Source of the DNA: JBNKEI01 sp050288705
GTDB taxonomy: Bacteria > Myxococcota > Myxococcia > Myxococcales > UBA5297
Direction: 5' to 3'
Length of the DNA: 64,000 bases
Assembly: GCA_050288705.1 (NCBI GenBank)
Contig: JBNKEI010000191.1
Location: forward strand, 19,892 to 83,891
Positions 51,070-60,034 of this stretch are shown here, in pieces (the stretch's first letter is position 1; every line of letters begins with the position of its first letter). The notes under the pieces were generated by a model. It ran no database searches and was not told where the DNA came from. It saw only the letters and a list, made by a program, of their open reading frames with translations. A program made the translations under genes and the position numbers.

Positions 51070-51786
51070 GTGAAAGTAGCAGTGATTCCGGCTCGCTGGG
51101 GTTCTACTAGGTTTCCAGGAAAGCCACTATCTTCTTTGGCTGGTAAGCCCATGATTCAACATGTTTTTGAACGTGTGCAAAAAGTATCGTCGCTGGACAG
51201 TATTCTTATTGCGACTGACGACTTACGGATTGCTCGCACAGTCGAATCTTTTGGTGGGCGGGTGATCATGACTGGCGAGTGTCGAACCGGAACTGATCGC
51301 GTTTGGTCGGCAGTGGAATCTTTTCCTGCCGAAATAGTGCTTAATGTACAGGGGGATGAACCTCTCATTGATCCCAAGGCGTTAGAATCTTTACTAGAGG
51401 TGTTCGCCGATCAGGCAGTGCAAATGGCCACTCTGCGGCGTCCCTTGGAAGCTGACGAAGAGAACGATCCCAATGTGGTAAAGGTGGTTTGCGATATTCT
51501 AGGAAACGCTTTGTGCTTTTCTCGCGCGCCTATTCCCTACTTTCGCCATCGTGCGATTGCTCGGTTTGCGCATGTCGGAATCTATGCTTATCGAAAAAAG
51601 TTTTTAGAGAAAGTTGCTTCTTTGCAGACAACTCCTCTGGAGCAAGCAGAAAGCTTGGAGCAACTCCGAGTACTGGAACATGGCTTGCCTATTCGGGTGT
51701 TAGATACTGCTTATAGAAGCTTGAGCGTAGATACTCCTGACGATTTGCGGCGAGCAGAAGATGAGTTTGCCCGGCAAATAACGTAA
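51070..51786 (+). CDS. kdsB: 3-deoxy-manno-octulosonate cytidylyltransferase
   Basis: 238 residues. Activates Kdo as CMP-Kdo for lipopolysaccharide inner core. Motifs: VIPARWGSTRFPGKPL (nucleotide-binding, R-x-x-S-x-R), LNVQGDEPLIDP, ATLRRPLE, SRAPIPYFR, HVGIYAYRKKFL, LEQAESLEQLR. GTG start with GGAGG 10 bases upstream. Presence indicates the cell makes a Kdo-containing LPS. Immediately upstream of pyrG. Confidence 0.96.
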   Translation: MKVAVIPARWGSTRFPGKPLSSLAGKPMIQHVFERVQKVSSLDSILIATDDLRIARTVESFGGRVIMTGECRTGTDRVWSAVESFPAEIVLNVQGDEPLIDPKALESLLEVFADQAVQMATLRRPLEADEENDPNVVKVVCDILGNALCFSRAPIPYFRHRAIARFAHVGIYAYRKKFLEKVASLQTTPLEQAESLEQLRVLEHGLPIRVLDTAYRSLSVDTPDDLRRAEDEFARQIT

Positions 51787-51935
51787 TCCTTGGTAAAATT
51801 TTTAGAAATTGACCCCTGGGTCCGCGGTTGCTACAACGCCGACGGTCGATTTTTAGGTTGGTGGTACCTGGCGCAAGGATAAGAGGCAAAACGAAGGTTC
51901 GCCAAATCGGCCCTAATCCTAATGAGGAGGCTTTT

Positions 51936-53561
51936 ATGCGTACGAAAAAAACCAAGTACATTTTTGTAACCGGGGGGGTAGTTAGCTCTCTTGGCAAGGG
52001 ATTGGCATCAGCCTCCATTGGGGCTTTGCTAGAGAGTAGGGGGCTGGAGATTACTCACCTTAAGCTTGACCCTTACATAAATGTTGACCCTGGTACAATG
52101 AGTCCTTTTCAGCACGGAGAGGTGTTTGTAACTGACGATGGGGCAGAAACCGACCTAGATTTAGGGCATTACGAGCGCTTCACTCATGCAGCTATGGGGA
52201 ATTTGAATAACTATACCACTGGCAGAATTTACCATTCGGTTATTCAGAGGGAAAGAAGGGGGGAATATTTAGGTAAAACTGTTCAGGTAATTCCTCATAT
52301 TACCGACGAAATTAAAAGCGCAATCCGGCAAACCGCCGATTCTCTTGATTGTTGCATTGTGGAAGTTGGGGGAACGGTTGGTGACATCGAAAGCCTACCT
52401 TTCTTGGAAGCTATACGCCAAATGCGTTACGACGTAAGCGGTGAAAATGTTTGCTATGTTCATTTAACGCTTCTGCCTTTTATTTCGGTAGCTGGTGAAT
52501 TAAAGACCAAACCAACTCAGCATTCAGTCATGAAGCTTCGAGAGATAGGAATCCAACCCGATATTTTATTGTGTCGCACTGATCGCGAAATTCCCAAAGA
52601 AATGAAAGACAAAATTGCTTTATTTTGCTCGGTTTCTCCCGGAGCGGTATTTAGTTCCAAAGATGTATCTACTATATATGAGTTACCAATTGAACTGCAT
52701 CGCGATGGTTTGGATGATAAAATAGCCGAAATACTTAATATTTGGTCGAGATCTCCTCGGTTGGAAAACTGGGAGCGAATTGTTGATGTTATTAAAAAAC
52801 CCTCTCATGGAGTAGTGCGAGTGGCAGTAGTTGGTAAATACGTAAACCTGGTAGAAAGTTACAAAAGTCTTAATGAGGCATTAAGCCATGGCGGTATTGC
52901 TAACGACTGTCGAGTGATCATCGAACATGTGGACACAGCGCTTATTGAAGAAAAAGGAGCCAAGGAAGTACTTCAAGGCATTGACGCCATTTTGGTGCCC
53001 GGAGGGTTTGGAATTCGGGGAACAGAAGGAAAAATAGCCGCGGTTCGTTATGCTCGCGAACAAAAAGTTCCCTTTTTTGGTATTTGTTTGGGACTGCAAA
53101 TGGCGGCTATTGAGTTCGGACGTAATGTTCTCGGTCTATCTGGCGCCAATAGCTTGGAAATGGATGAACATACAACTCATCCAGTAGTTACTTTAATGGA
53201 AAATCAGAAAGGGATATCCGCCAGGGGTGGGACTATGCGGCTGGGGGCTTACTCCTGCTCAATAGCCGAAGGTTCTTTGGCTCATAAATTATATGGAGCA
53301 ACCTGTATAAAAGAAAGACATCGTCATCGATTTGAATTTAACAATAGTTATCGAGGAGCCTATTTAGAAAAAGGAATGGTTTTTTCGGGAATTCATGAAG
53401 AACTGGATTTGGTCGAAATGCTTGAATTGCCAGAGCATCCCTATTTTATTGGTTGTCAATTCCATCCCGAGTTTAGATCCAAACCATTTGCTCCTCATCC
53501 TCTTTTTGCTGGATTCATACGTGCTGCGCTTGAATATAGAGAAAAGAAATCTTCTTCTTAG
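51936..53561 (+). CDS. pyrG: CTP synthase
   Basis: 541 residues. Amidates UTP to CTP. The N-terminal synthetase domain (KYIFVTGGVVSSLGKGLASA, HGEVFVTDDGAETDLDLGHY) is followed by a glutaminase domain with nucleophile Cys in FFGICLGLQMA and the catalytic His/Glu in HPEFRSKP. The ATG at 51936 has GAGGAGG upstream; the frame runs further 5' (51828) but lacks homology there. kdsB-pyrG is a common order in proteobacteria, since CTP is the substrate of KdsB. Confidence 0.97.
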   Translation: MRTKKTKYIFVTGGVVSSLGKGLASASIGALLESRGLEITHLKLDPYINVDPGTMSPFQHGEVFVTDDGAETDLDLGHYERFTHAAMGNLNNYTTGRIYHSVIQRERRGEYLGKTVQVIPHITDEIKSAIRQTADSLDCCIVEVGGTVGDIESLPFLEAIRQMRYDVSGENVCYVHLTLLPFISVAGELKTKPTQHSVMKLREIGIQPDILLCRTDREIPKEMKDKIALFCSVSPGAVFSSKDVSTIYELPIELHRDGLDDKIAEILNIWSRSPRLENWERIVDVIKKPSHGVVRVAVVGKYVNLVESYKSLNEALSHGGIANDCRVIIEHVDTALIEEKGAKEVLQGIDAILVPGGFGIRGTEGKIAAVRYAREQKVPFFGICLGLQMAAIEFGRNVLGLSGANSLEMDEHTTHPVVTLMENQKGISARGGTMRLGAYSCSIAEGSLAHKLYGATCIKERHRHRFEFNNSYRGAYLEKGMVFSGIHEELDLVEMLELPEHPYFIGCQFHPEFRSKPFAPHPLFAGFIRAALEYREKKSSS

Positions 53562-53585
53562 TTCTAAAATAATTTCGTTGGAGGT

Positions 53586-53605
53586 GGGCAAGGAATATCT
53601 TGCCC
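53586..53605. terminator. Hairpin between convergent pyrG and isochorismatase genes
   Basis: gggcaag-gaatat-cttgccc, a perfect 7-bp stem. No T run follows directly, so terminator function is moderate in likelihood. Confidence 0.45.
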
Positions 53606-53612
53606 AGTAGTA

Positions 53613-54170
53613 CTATTTTATTGCCTGGCTGATAATTTTGAATTCCGGAGTTCCGGCTTTTTCAAGTAAATCGAATAGCGCGCCTTCGACGGTGGTTATT
53701 ACTGCTCCCAATTGTTGGGCGCGTCCCATGCCTAGACGATGATCTTCTTCGTTGCGAGAAAGCAAGGCATCGGCACAAAGAAATGGAACCATATTATTAG
53801 CTAACAAATCACGAGCAGTTTGGAAGACGCAGACATGGGTTTCCATCCCACAAAGGACAATCTGCCGTTTGCCAGCAAGGTTATCCATGACATGGGGCGC
53901 GACTGCGGAAAATTTGATTTTCTCGAATCGAAGAAATGTGGAAGGAAGACAGTCTTGAATCTCCCCAATAGTTGTGCCCAACCCTTTGGGATATTGTTCG
54001 GAAATTACTATAGGAATGGATAAAGCTTTTGCTCCCTCAATTAATGCGCGGGTACGGCGGACTAGTTGCGACAACTTGAGGGAATCCATGGCGGAAGCTA
54101 GACGTTCCTGAATATCTATGACCAGTAATGCAGCTTGCTCTTTTTCTAACTTGGAATGAAATGGTGTCAA
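53613..54170 (-). CDS. Isochorismatase-family cysteine hydrolase
   Basis: 185 residues. The catalytic triad positions are visible: Asp in ALLVIDIQERL, Lys in RFEKIKFSA and the nucleophile Cys in CGMETHVCVFQTA, with the cis-peptide GMETHVC signature. This form resembles YcaC-like or general isochorismatase-family hydrolases rather than nicotinamidase (PncA), so substrate is open. TTG start with GGAGA five bases upstream. Confidence 0.88.
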   Translation of the reverse strand: MTPFHSKLEKEQAALLVIDIQERLASAMDSLKLSQLVRRTRALIEGAKALSIPIVISEQYPKGLGTTIGEIQDCLPSTFLRFEKIKFSAVAPHVMDNLAGKRQIVLCGMETHVCVFQTARDLLANNMVPFLCADALLSRNEEDHRLGMGRAQQLGAVITTVEGALFDLLEKAGTPEFKIISQAIK

Positions 54171-54391
54171 GTTTGTCTCCGAGTAAGGGAGAGCTAGCCA
54201 TACCGCTTTTTATCAAGCGTGCCTAGTTTTTATTGTAATATATATGCCAATTTTCGCCACCGCGGTTGACCACCCGCAGAGGGCGGTGATACAAAGTCCC
54301 CATGTCGTTTTGCCGATTATCGATGAGGCTATTCCCAATCTCCTATGGAGAAAGCTTCGGGTTTAGAATGTAGTTCTGCAAGGGGTCCCCT

Positions 54392-55987
54392 ATGCGTTTG
54401 TGGGTAATAGGTGCTGTTTGTTTATTTATGTGTGGAATTGCCGGATGCCAGCCAGACCCAAATAGCGTGGAAGACCAAATTGAAATTTTAAAATCGAAAA
54501 AATCTACAAAAGAAAAGATGAAGGCTTGTAAAAACCTTCGTAGAATTGCCAGCCAAAAAGCAGTGCCTGGGTTATTAGAAGCCTTGAAGACTTCTAATAA
54601 CAAGGTTCGGGGAGAAATTGCGGTGATTCTGGGCGAATTAAAAAACCCGGTTGCTGCACCTGCTTTGGCTCAAGCGCTTGATTATGCGGTGCCAGATGAT
54701 AATAGTCGATTGAGCGTCGAGGCTAATGAAGCTAATAAGCACATTGCGAGAGCGCTTGGTGATATTGGGGCCTCGGTAGCAGCTAAGCCTTTGATTCAGC
54801 TTGTGAAATCCACCAAAGATAATTTTGTGCGAATGGAAGCGGTCGCGTCAATGGGAAAGCTGAAAGACCGTTCGGCGGTGTCGATATTATCTGAAATTGC
54901 TGTTAATCCGGAAAATCCTGCAATCTTGTCTCGAAAAGCGTTGCTATCCTTGGGTTTGCTAAAAGATCCAAAAGCCGTTTCAGTTTTTTTCAAAACCCTT
55001 TTTGTAGAAAGAGATGATGTTTCCCTCTTTCCAGAAAGTGCGTTTGGGATTTTTGCATCAGGAGATCAAGCCAAAGAACGCGCGCTGTTGCTTCTTAAAG
55101 GCGAAGATCGCAAATCAATGGCTTGGACGAAAGAGCGCAAAATTCCGGAGGAAGAAGTTTTAGCTAGGGCAGCGCAATTGCAGATCGATCTGCGTGATCC
55201 TAAGGCTATACCGCTGCTTGTGCGTTTGTTGAGATATAAAAACCCGGCAGTACGAATGCACGCTGCTCGGGCTCTTGGCCGAATGAGGGCAGTAGAGGCA
55301 ATAGGTCCGCTTAAGCAAATGCTTTCTCCGGAAAACGATGCAATACTTGGCGTTATAGTAAAATCTTTAGTTCTAATTGGAGACACAAAAGTTATTCCTG
55401 ATCTAAAAAAGTGTTCCGAAATTGGGCCGTGGAATCAGCGGGAATATTGCATTATTGGATTGGCACTGTTGGGCAAGCAAAAAGAAATTGCGGTACTCGA
55501 TCTATTGCTGCGGAAAGAATCTTCGCGTTTTGATCAGGAATGCAAAGAAATCGCCTCAGAAGAGGAATGCGCTAAGGCAAAACCTGAAAACATGACTCTT
55601 CGAAAAAAGAATATAACCATGTACAAAGAAGTAATCGAGTCTTTTGTCGCATGTCGCGATACTACTTGTTTAAAAAAACTATTAAATAGCGAACAACCGA
55701 TGATTCGCGAACGGGCTGCTTACGAGCTAGGATATCTGGGTGCACCTCAATCGGTTGCCCCTCTTGTAGAGGCAATTCGTAGACCACCTTCAAATGCTAT
55801 TGATCTTAATTCTCGCTCTGCTGCCCTCTGTGCGCTGGAATGGATAGTTTCTTCCAACGTCGAAGCTAAGGCCAAGGCAAAAAAATTCGTACCTGCACTG
55901 GAGATTCAGGTAGAAAAAGATAAAGAGCAGATTCTTACCCAACCTAGCGCCGAGGAATTGATGCGATTGGTGGTTAGACTGAGATAA
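54392..55987 (+). CDS. HEAT-repeat lipoprotein
   Basis: 531 residues. Lipoprotein signal MRLWVIGAVCLFMCGIAGC (lipobox IAGC). The mature chain is a run of HEAT/armadillo-like repeats of about 30-40 residues, such as AVPGLLEALKTSNNKVRGEI, VAAPALAQALDYAV, VAAKPLIQLVK and AIPLLVRLLRYKNPAVRMHA. A Cys-containing insertion (FDQECKEIASEEECAKA) interrupts it. HEAT lipoproteins act as scaffolds on the periplasmic membrane face; the partner is unknown. ATG at 54392 follows GGGG about 9 nt upstream. Confidence 0.85.
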   Translation: MRLWVIGAVCLFMCGIAGCQPDPNSVEDQIEILKSKKSTKEKMKACKNLRRIASQKAVPGLLEALKTSNNKVRGEIAVILGELKNPVAAPALAQALDYAVPDDNSRLSVEANEANKHIARALGDIGASVAAKPLIQLVKSTKDNFVRMEAVASMGKLKDRSAVSILSEIAVNPENPAILSRKALLSLGLLKDPKAVSVFFKTLFVERDDVSLFPESAFGIFASGDQAKERALLLLKGEDRKSMAWTKERKIPEEEVLARAAQLQIDLRDPKAIPLLVRLLRYKNPAVRMHAARALGRMRAVEAIGPLKQMLSPENDAILGVIVKSLVLIGDTKVIPDLKKCSEIGPWNQREYCIIGLALLGKQKEIAVLDLLLRKESSRFDQECKEIASEEECAKAKPENMTLRKKNITMYKEVIESFVACRDTTCLKKLLNSEQPMIRERAAYELGYLGAPQSVAPLVEAIRRPPSNAIDLNSRSAALCALEWIVSSNVEAKAKAKKFVPALEIQVEKDKEQILTQPSAEELMRLVVRLR

Positions 55988-56151
55988 AGACAAGTAGACA
56001 ACCGTTTGGTTTAGTGGAAAGGTCCATGTTTTTCCTCGAGAATCATCGGAATCAAGGTCGGCAGACCTACTCTCTCTAAAGTTGTAACGAGAAGCAAGGA
56101 AATGTATATTCCGTTGTTTTCAGCGAAAAACCTTGGAAAGTAGGGTTCGGA

Positions 56152-57093
56152 ATGACCTTTTTGTGGTTGGTGTTTGCTGTCGCTATAGCAATTAGCTTGA
56201 CGATTGATTTGGTTGGACATCGGTTTTGCAAAGAACCTTCAATTGTATCATCCTTGGCTTGGTCGGGATTATGGGTTGGTTTAGCGATTGTATTTGGCTT
56301 GATAGTCTCTCTTTATGAAGGAAAGGATGCTTCTTATCTATTTTTTACAGCCTATTTGCTGGAAAAGGCCCTGTCGATTGATAATTTATTTGTTTTTATT
56401 GTGATATTTGGTTTTTTTGGAATTTCGCGAGAATTTCAACATCGTATTCTTTTTTGGGGGATACTTGGCGCAATAGCAATGCGAGCGATTTTTATTTTTC
56501 TTGGCGTAGCGCTGGTTAGTCGATTTCATTTTGTTATGTATTTGTTTGGAGCCTTTTTAATTTATACGGCTGTTAAATTGGTGTTTGCTAAACTTGAGCA
56601 AATGGAACCAGATAAAAATATTGGATATCGTCTAGCAAAAAGATTTCTTCCTGTATGCGAGAATGTTGAATTGGGAAGATTCTTTGTAGTTGTGAATGGA
56701 AAGCGAATGGTAACCCGTATGTTTTTTGCATTAGTAGTAATAGAAGTGTCAGATCTTGTTTTTGCGCTCGATTCTATTCCTGCTGTTCTTGCAATAAGCT
56801 CGAACTCGTTTGTAATATTTACTTCTAATATATTTGCTATTTTGGGATTAAGAGCGCTGTATTTTTTGTTGGCAGGAATTTTAGTAAAATTTCGATACCT
56901 GAATATTGGATTGTCGGCGGTGTTAGCCTTTGTTGGTGGAAAGATGATTGCTTCAAATTTATGGCAAAACGATTACATTAACCCTGGGTTTTCTCTAGCA
57001 GTGGTTGGCAGCATATTAGTGATAGCTATTGTCGCATCTATTATTGCCGATCGTAAAGAACGGTACTCTATTCAGAATCGTAAACACTTCTGA
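56152..57093 (+). CDS. TerC/Alx family membrane protein
   Basis: 313 residues with nine hydrophobic segments. TerC signatures: EKALSIDNLFVFIVIFGFF (conserved D-N in the membrane) and VVIEVSDLVFALDSIPAVLA, with the second acidic motif. Members export manganese or other metal ions, or support metallation of secreted enzymes. No yybP-ykoY-type riboswitch is recognisable upstream. Its 3' end overlaps the convergent VWA gene by 26 bp. Confidence 0.92.
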   Translation: MTFLWLVFAVAIAISLTIDLVGHRFCKEPSIVSSLAWSGLWVGLAIVFGLIVSLYEGKDASYLFFTAYLLEKALSIDNLFVFIVIFGFFGISREFQHRILFWGILGAIAMRAIFIFLGVALVSRFHFVMYLFGAFLIYTAVKLVFAKLEQMEPDKNIGYRLAKRFLPVCENVELGRFFVVVNGKRMVTRMFFALVVIEVSDLVFALDSIPAVLAISSNSFVIFTSNIFAILGLRALYFLLAGILVKFRYLNIGLSAVLAFVGGKMIASNLWQNDYINPGFSLAVVGSILVIAIVASIIADRKERYSIQNRKHF

Positions 57094-58300
57094 TTATGGA
57101 AATTGACGTGTGGTGCGAGCGTTTCTTGGCGTTTTCTTGAGCCTCTGCCGACAAGCGGCCATCCAAGACGGCTCTTTGATCGGCATGTCTATGCCTATTC
57201 ATTTCCAAAATTGGTTTTCGTTCCCCTGCCTCTTCCAAAGACAGCAAAGCTTTAGCGGTTGCTTGGTATGCTTTCTCGGCGTTCTCTTTCTGGCTACGGT
57301 GCACTGCCTCCCAAAAATCGTTTTCACAGGCGGCCAGGTCTAGTCGTCTAAGCTCACGGATGGCTTCCTTGGACAAAGGAGTATCTGAGGAATTCGCGGC
57401 GATAGAAATAATTCTTGATTCACCCTCTGACTCAGTCTCCCTCGTGCTGATTCCTACTGTAACCATAGAAGAGATAGGCGGGCTGCTTGTTTTAAGCTCA
57501 AACAACAATCGACGTGGACTTCCCATTCCTATGGGGCCAGTCTCTACCAAAAAGCCATCGGGGCCAATCCTAGTAGAATAGCGATGCAGCAAACTAGCCT
57601 CGCGAATGGCGCTGGAAGGAGAAATTCGCAGGGTAACGTTTTCAATGGTAACTGAGTAAAGATCAGTAAGAAGACGATGGAGCGAGCCGGGAATGTCGGA
57701 TTCCTTATTTACGAATGAATACCGGCCTCCCCCTCCTGAAGCAATAGCAGAGACGCATTGTTCATCGAAACCCAAGCCAATTCCCATAGTAGAGGTGACG
57801 ATTCCTTCATTGCTAGCATTGGTAGCAATGCGAACGAACGACTCGGGACGGTTTGGGCCCACTGATGGATACCCATCGGTTAGTATTACTACATGTGGCC
57901 TGGCCGATCTTACGTATACTCGACTCAATGCTTGATAGGAGCGTTCCATTGCTGAATACAACGCAGTTCCTACTCCGGGTCTAACCTGAGCTAGTAAGCC
58001 ATGTATTGAAGCAAGTTCCTCGCTACCTACCAAGGTTGGTCCGAAAAGATTGCGTACCGAGCGATCGAATGTCACTAAACAAAACACGTCATCTTGCTGC
58101 AGCCGGTTTACTACCGCACGCACGGCTTCCAATGCGCATGCCAACCTCGGTCCACCCATTGAGCTGGAGGTGTCGAGCGCCAGGGCTAAATGCACTGGTT
58201 TACGCTCTGGAGTCGCTTGGGGAGGGGCGCTCAATTCTAAGAAAAGCAAATACGAATTGTGCTGATCGGGATGGGGAATGCAGCATGCTTCAGTGATCAT
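57068..58300 (-). CDS. VWA-domain protein (Ser/Gly-type MIDAS)
   Basis: 410 residues. The von Willebrand A domain occupies about 38-210, with MIDAS motif DTSSSMG, the Thr in VGTALYSA and LTDGYPSVG, followed by a beta-sandwich (about 215-310). The C-terminal helical tail is charged (RELRRLDLAACENDFWEAVH, KKRSHHTSISI). There is no signal peptide or membrane helix, so it is probably cytoplasmic; similar proteins (YfbK/YegL-like) bind partners through Mg. Convergent overlap with TerC. Confidence 0.85.
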   Translation of the reverse strand: MITEACCIPHPDQHNSYLLFLELSAPPQATPERKPVHLALALDTSSSMGGPRLACALEAVRAVVNRLQQDDVFCLVTFDRSVRNLFGPTLVGSEELASIHGLLAQVRPGVGTALYSAMERSYQALSRVYVRSARPHVVILTDGYPSVGPNRPESFVRIATNASNEGIVTSTMGIGLGFDEQCVSAIASGGGGRYSFVNKESDIPGSLHRLLTDLYSVTIENVTLRISPSSAIREASLLHRYSTRIGPDGFLVETGPIGMGSPRRLLFELKTSSPPISSMVTVGISTRETESEGESRIISIAANSSDTPLSKEAIRELRRLDLAACENDFWEAVHRSQKENAEKAYQATAKALLSLEEAGERKPILEMNRHRHADQRAVLDGRLSAEAQENAKKRSHHTSISIIRSVYDSE

Positions 58301-58437
58301 GTAAGTACCAAGGAATTGATTTTAGTTGTACACCACACGCTTTCATATTGTTACCGAAGCATAAATCTTTCCTACTCTCCTTACTAAAAAAACTGTCTGT
58401 TGTTTTGCAAAAAGTGAAAAAAGTTTGGAGAAGAGGT

Positions 58438-59754
58438 CTAAGGCTTTCTTAGCCTTGCGGAGTAAAAGCCATCGGTATGGTGATAATGAGGAAAGCTGAC
58501 CATCGCGCCCAAAGAATCGCACAAGGCTTCTGCCCCCGGGACGGTTATGGCTACTCGTTCATAACGCAAATCATGCACCAGTTTTTCAGCTATTTGGGGC
58601 CCTTCCTCGGGCTCAGTAGAACATACGGAGTAAATCAAGACCCCTCCGGGCTTTAAATACTTTTCTACATTGGCCGCTAAGGAGTACTGAAAATCAGCCA
58701 ATCGGCCGATATCGGCTTCTTGGCGGCGATAGCGTAATTCTGGATGACGCCGGAGGGTTCCTAATCCCGAGCAAGGGGCATCTAATAGCACCATGTCAAA
58801 GTGGCCGTCGGCGAAAGGGAGACGACCGGTAGAATCAGCAGCTAGGACTTGAATTGACGACTCTATTTTTAGTCGCTTGGCTTCGGCTTGAATCTTCTCC
58901 AATTTTCGTGGGTGGATATCTACCGCTACCACCTTTCCATTGGATTGCAATTGCTCGGCAAGATGGCAGGTTTTCGCGCCCGGAGCCGCGCAAGCATCGA
59001 GCACTTGCATTCCCGGGCGTGCAGCCGACCAAGAGACTAGCTGCGCTGCTTCGTCCTGAACCTGAAAAAGCCCCTGGGCGAAAGCCTTTAGTCGATAAAT
59101 GGGGCCGGGGTTCTCTAGTTGCAGTCCTAATGGCGAAAAGGAAGTAGGCTGTGCGCGAACCCCTTCATCAGCCAGCCTAGCTAAAACTTCATCTCTCGCA
59201 TAGCGCAGACTAACGCGCACGCACACCGAAGCGGCTTGATTGTTGGCGTGGCATAACTCACGCGCTCCTTGTTCGCCAAAACGCTTCCACCATCGATCAA
59301 CCAACCACAAAGGATGGGATTCTTCCACTGCCAAGCGTTCATAAGGGTCTTCGGGAAGGGGAAAACGTCTATTAGCAGCTATCTTGCGCAAAATCGCGTT
59401 CACCAATCCAGCCGCGCGTTCCCATCCTTGCTCCTTCACTAACTGCACTATTTCACCTACTGCTGCATGATCGGGAATGCGCTCCAAAAAAAGGAGCTGA
59501 TAAGCGCCAATGCGCAATGCAACCAATACTGCGGTTTCAATTTTTTTCAGTGGTCGGCTACTAAAGGCAGCCAGTGCGTGGTCTAGCGTAAGTTTGCGAC
59601 GGGTTACTCCGTAACAAAGCTCGGTGGTTAGGGCGGAATCTTGACGAGAAAGCGTTTTTGCGGAACGTAGCGCAGAATCCAAAGCAATATTTAAGTAGGC
59701 GTCTGAGCGTTCTACTTTCATCAGTACGCTAAAGGCTAAGTTACGGGCGGCCAT
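58438..59754 (-). CDS. rsmB: 16S rRNA (cytosine-967-C5)-methyltransferase
   Basis: 438 residues. An N-terminal NusB-like domain (NLAFSVLMKVERSDAYLNIA, LCYGVTRRKLTLDHAL) is followed by the RsmB methyltransferase: motif I DACAAPGAKTCHLAE, DAPCSGLGTLRRHPELR (catalytic Cys of motif IV) and VCSTEPEEG (motif VI Cys). Full length for the family; no fmt gene neighbours. ATG start. Confidence 0.95.
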   Translation of the reverse strand: MAARNLAFSVLMKVERSDAYLNIALDSALRSAKTLSRQDSALTTELCYGVTRRKLTLDHALAAFSSRPLKKIETAVLVALRIGAYQLLFLERIPDHAAVGEIVQLVKEQGWERAAGLVNAILRKIAANRRFPLPEDPYERLAVEESHPLWLVDRWWKRFGEQGARELCHANNQAASVCVRVSLRYARDEVLARLADEGVRAQPTSFSPLGLQLENPGPIYRLKAFAQGLFQVQDEAAQLVSWSAARPGMQVLDACAAPGAKTCHLAEQLQSNGKVVAVDIHPRKLEKIQAEAKRLKIESSIQVLAADSTGRLPFADGHFDMVLLDAPCSGLGTLRRHPELRYRRQEADIGRLADFQYSLAANVEKYLKPGGVLIYSVCSTEPEEGPQIAEKLVHDLRYERVAITVPGAEALCDSLGAMVSFPHYHHTDGFYSARLRKP

Positions 59755-60034
59755 GAATGTTTCTTTCGAAAAATGTCTTTAAAACGATGAAGGTATCATG
59801 GCGCGGAAGGTTCGAAAAGTGGTAGCCAAAGCTTTGGTGGCAGATACCAACCTATTGTGGCGTACCGGGAAAACTTGTACCCATCGGCCATAAGTGACCC
59901 GGAGGAAATGGGCGGTCATTACCGGACCTGGCCAATATTCCATTCAAAATAATAAAGAGTATTGGTGGCTTAAATATTGCTATGGAAATAACTCTCATTT
60001 CTTGTACGCTTTTTCTGGCTTGGAGGGCGGATTT

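Noticed and set aside
55988..56151. Manganese riboswitch before the TerC-like gene
   Set aside because: TerC genes often carry yybP-ykoY leaders, but the conserved core is not recognisable in this leader.
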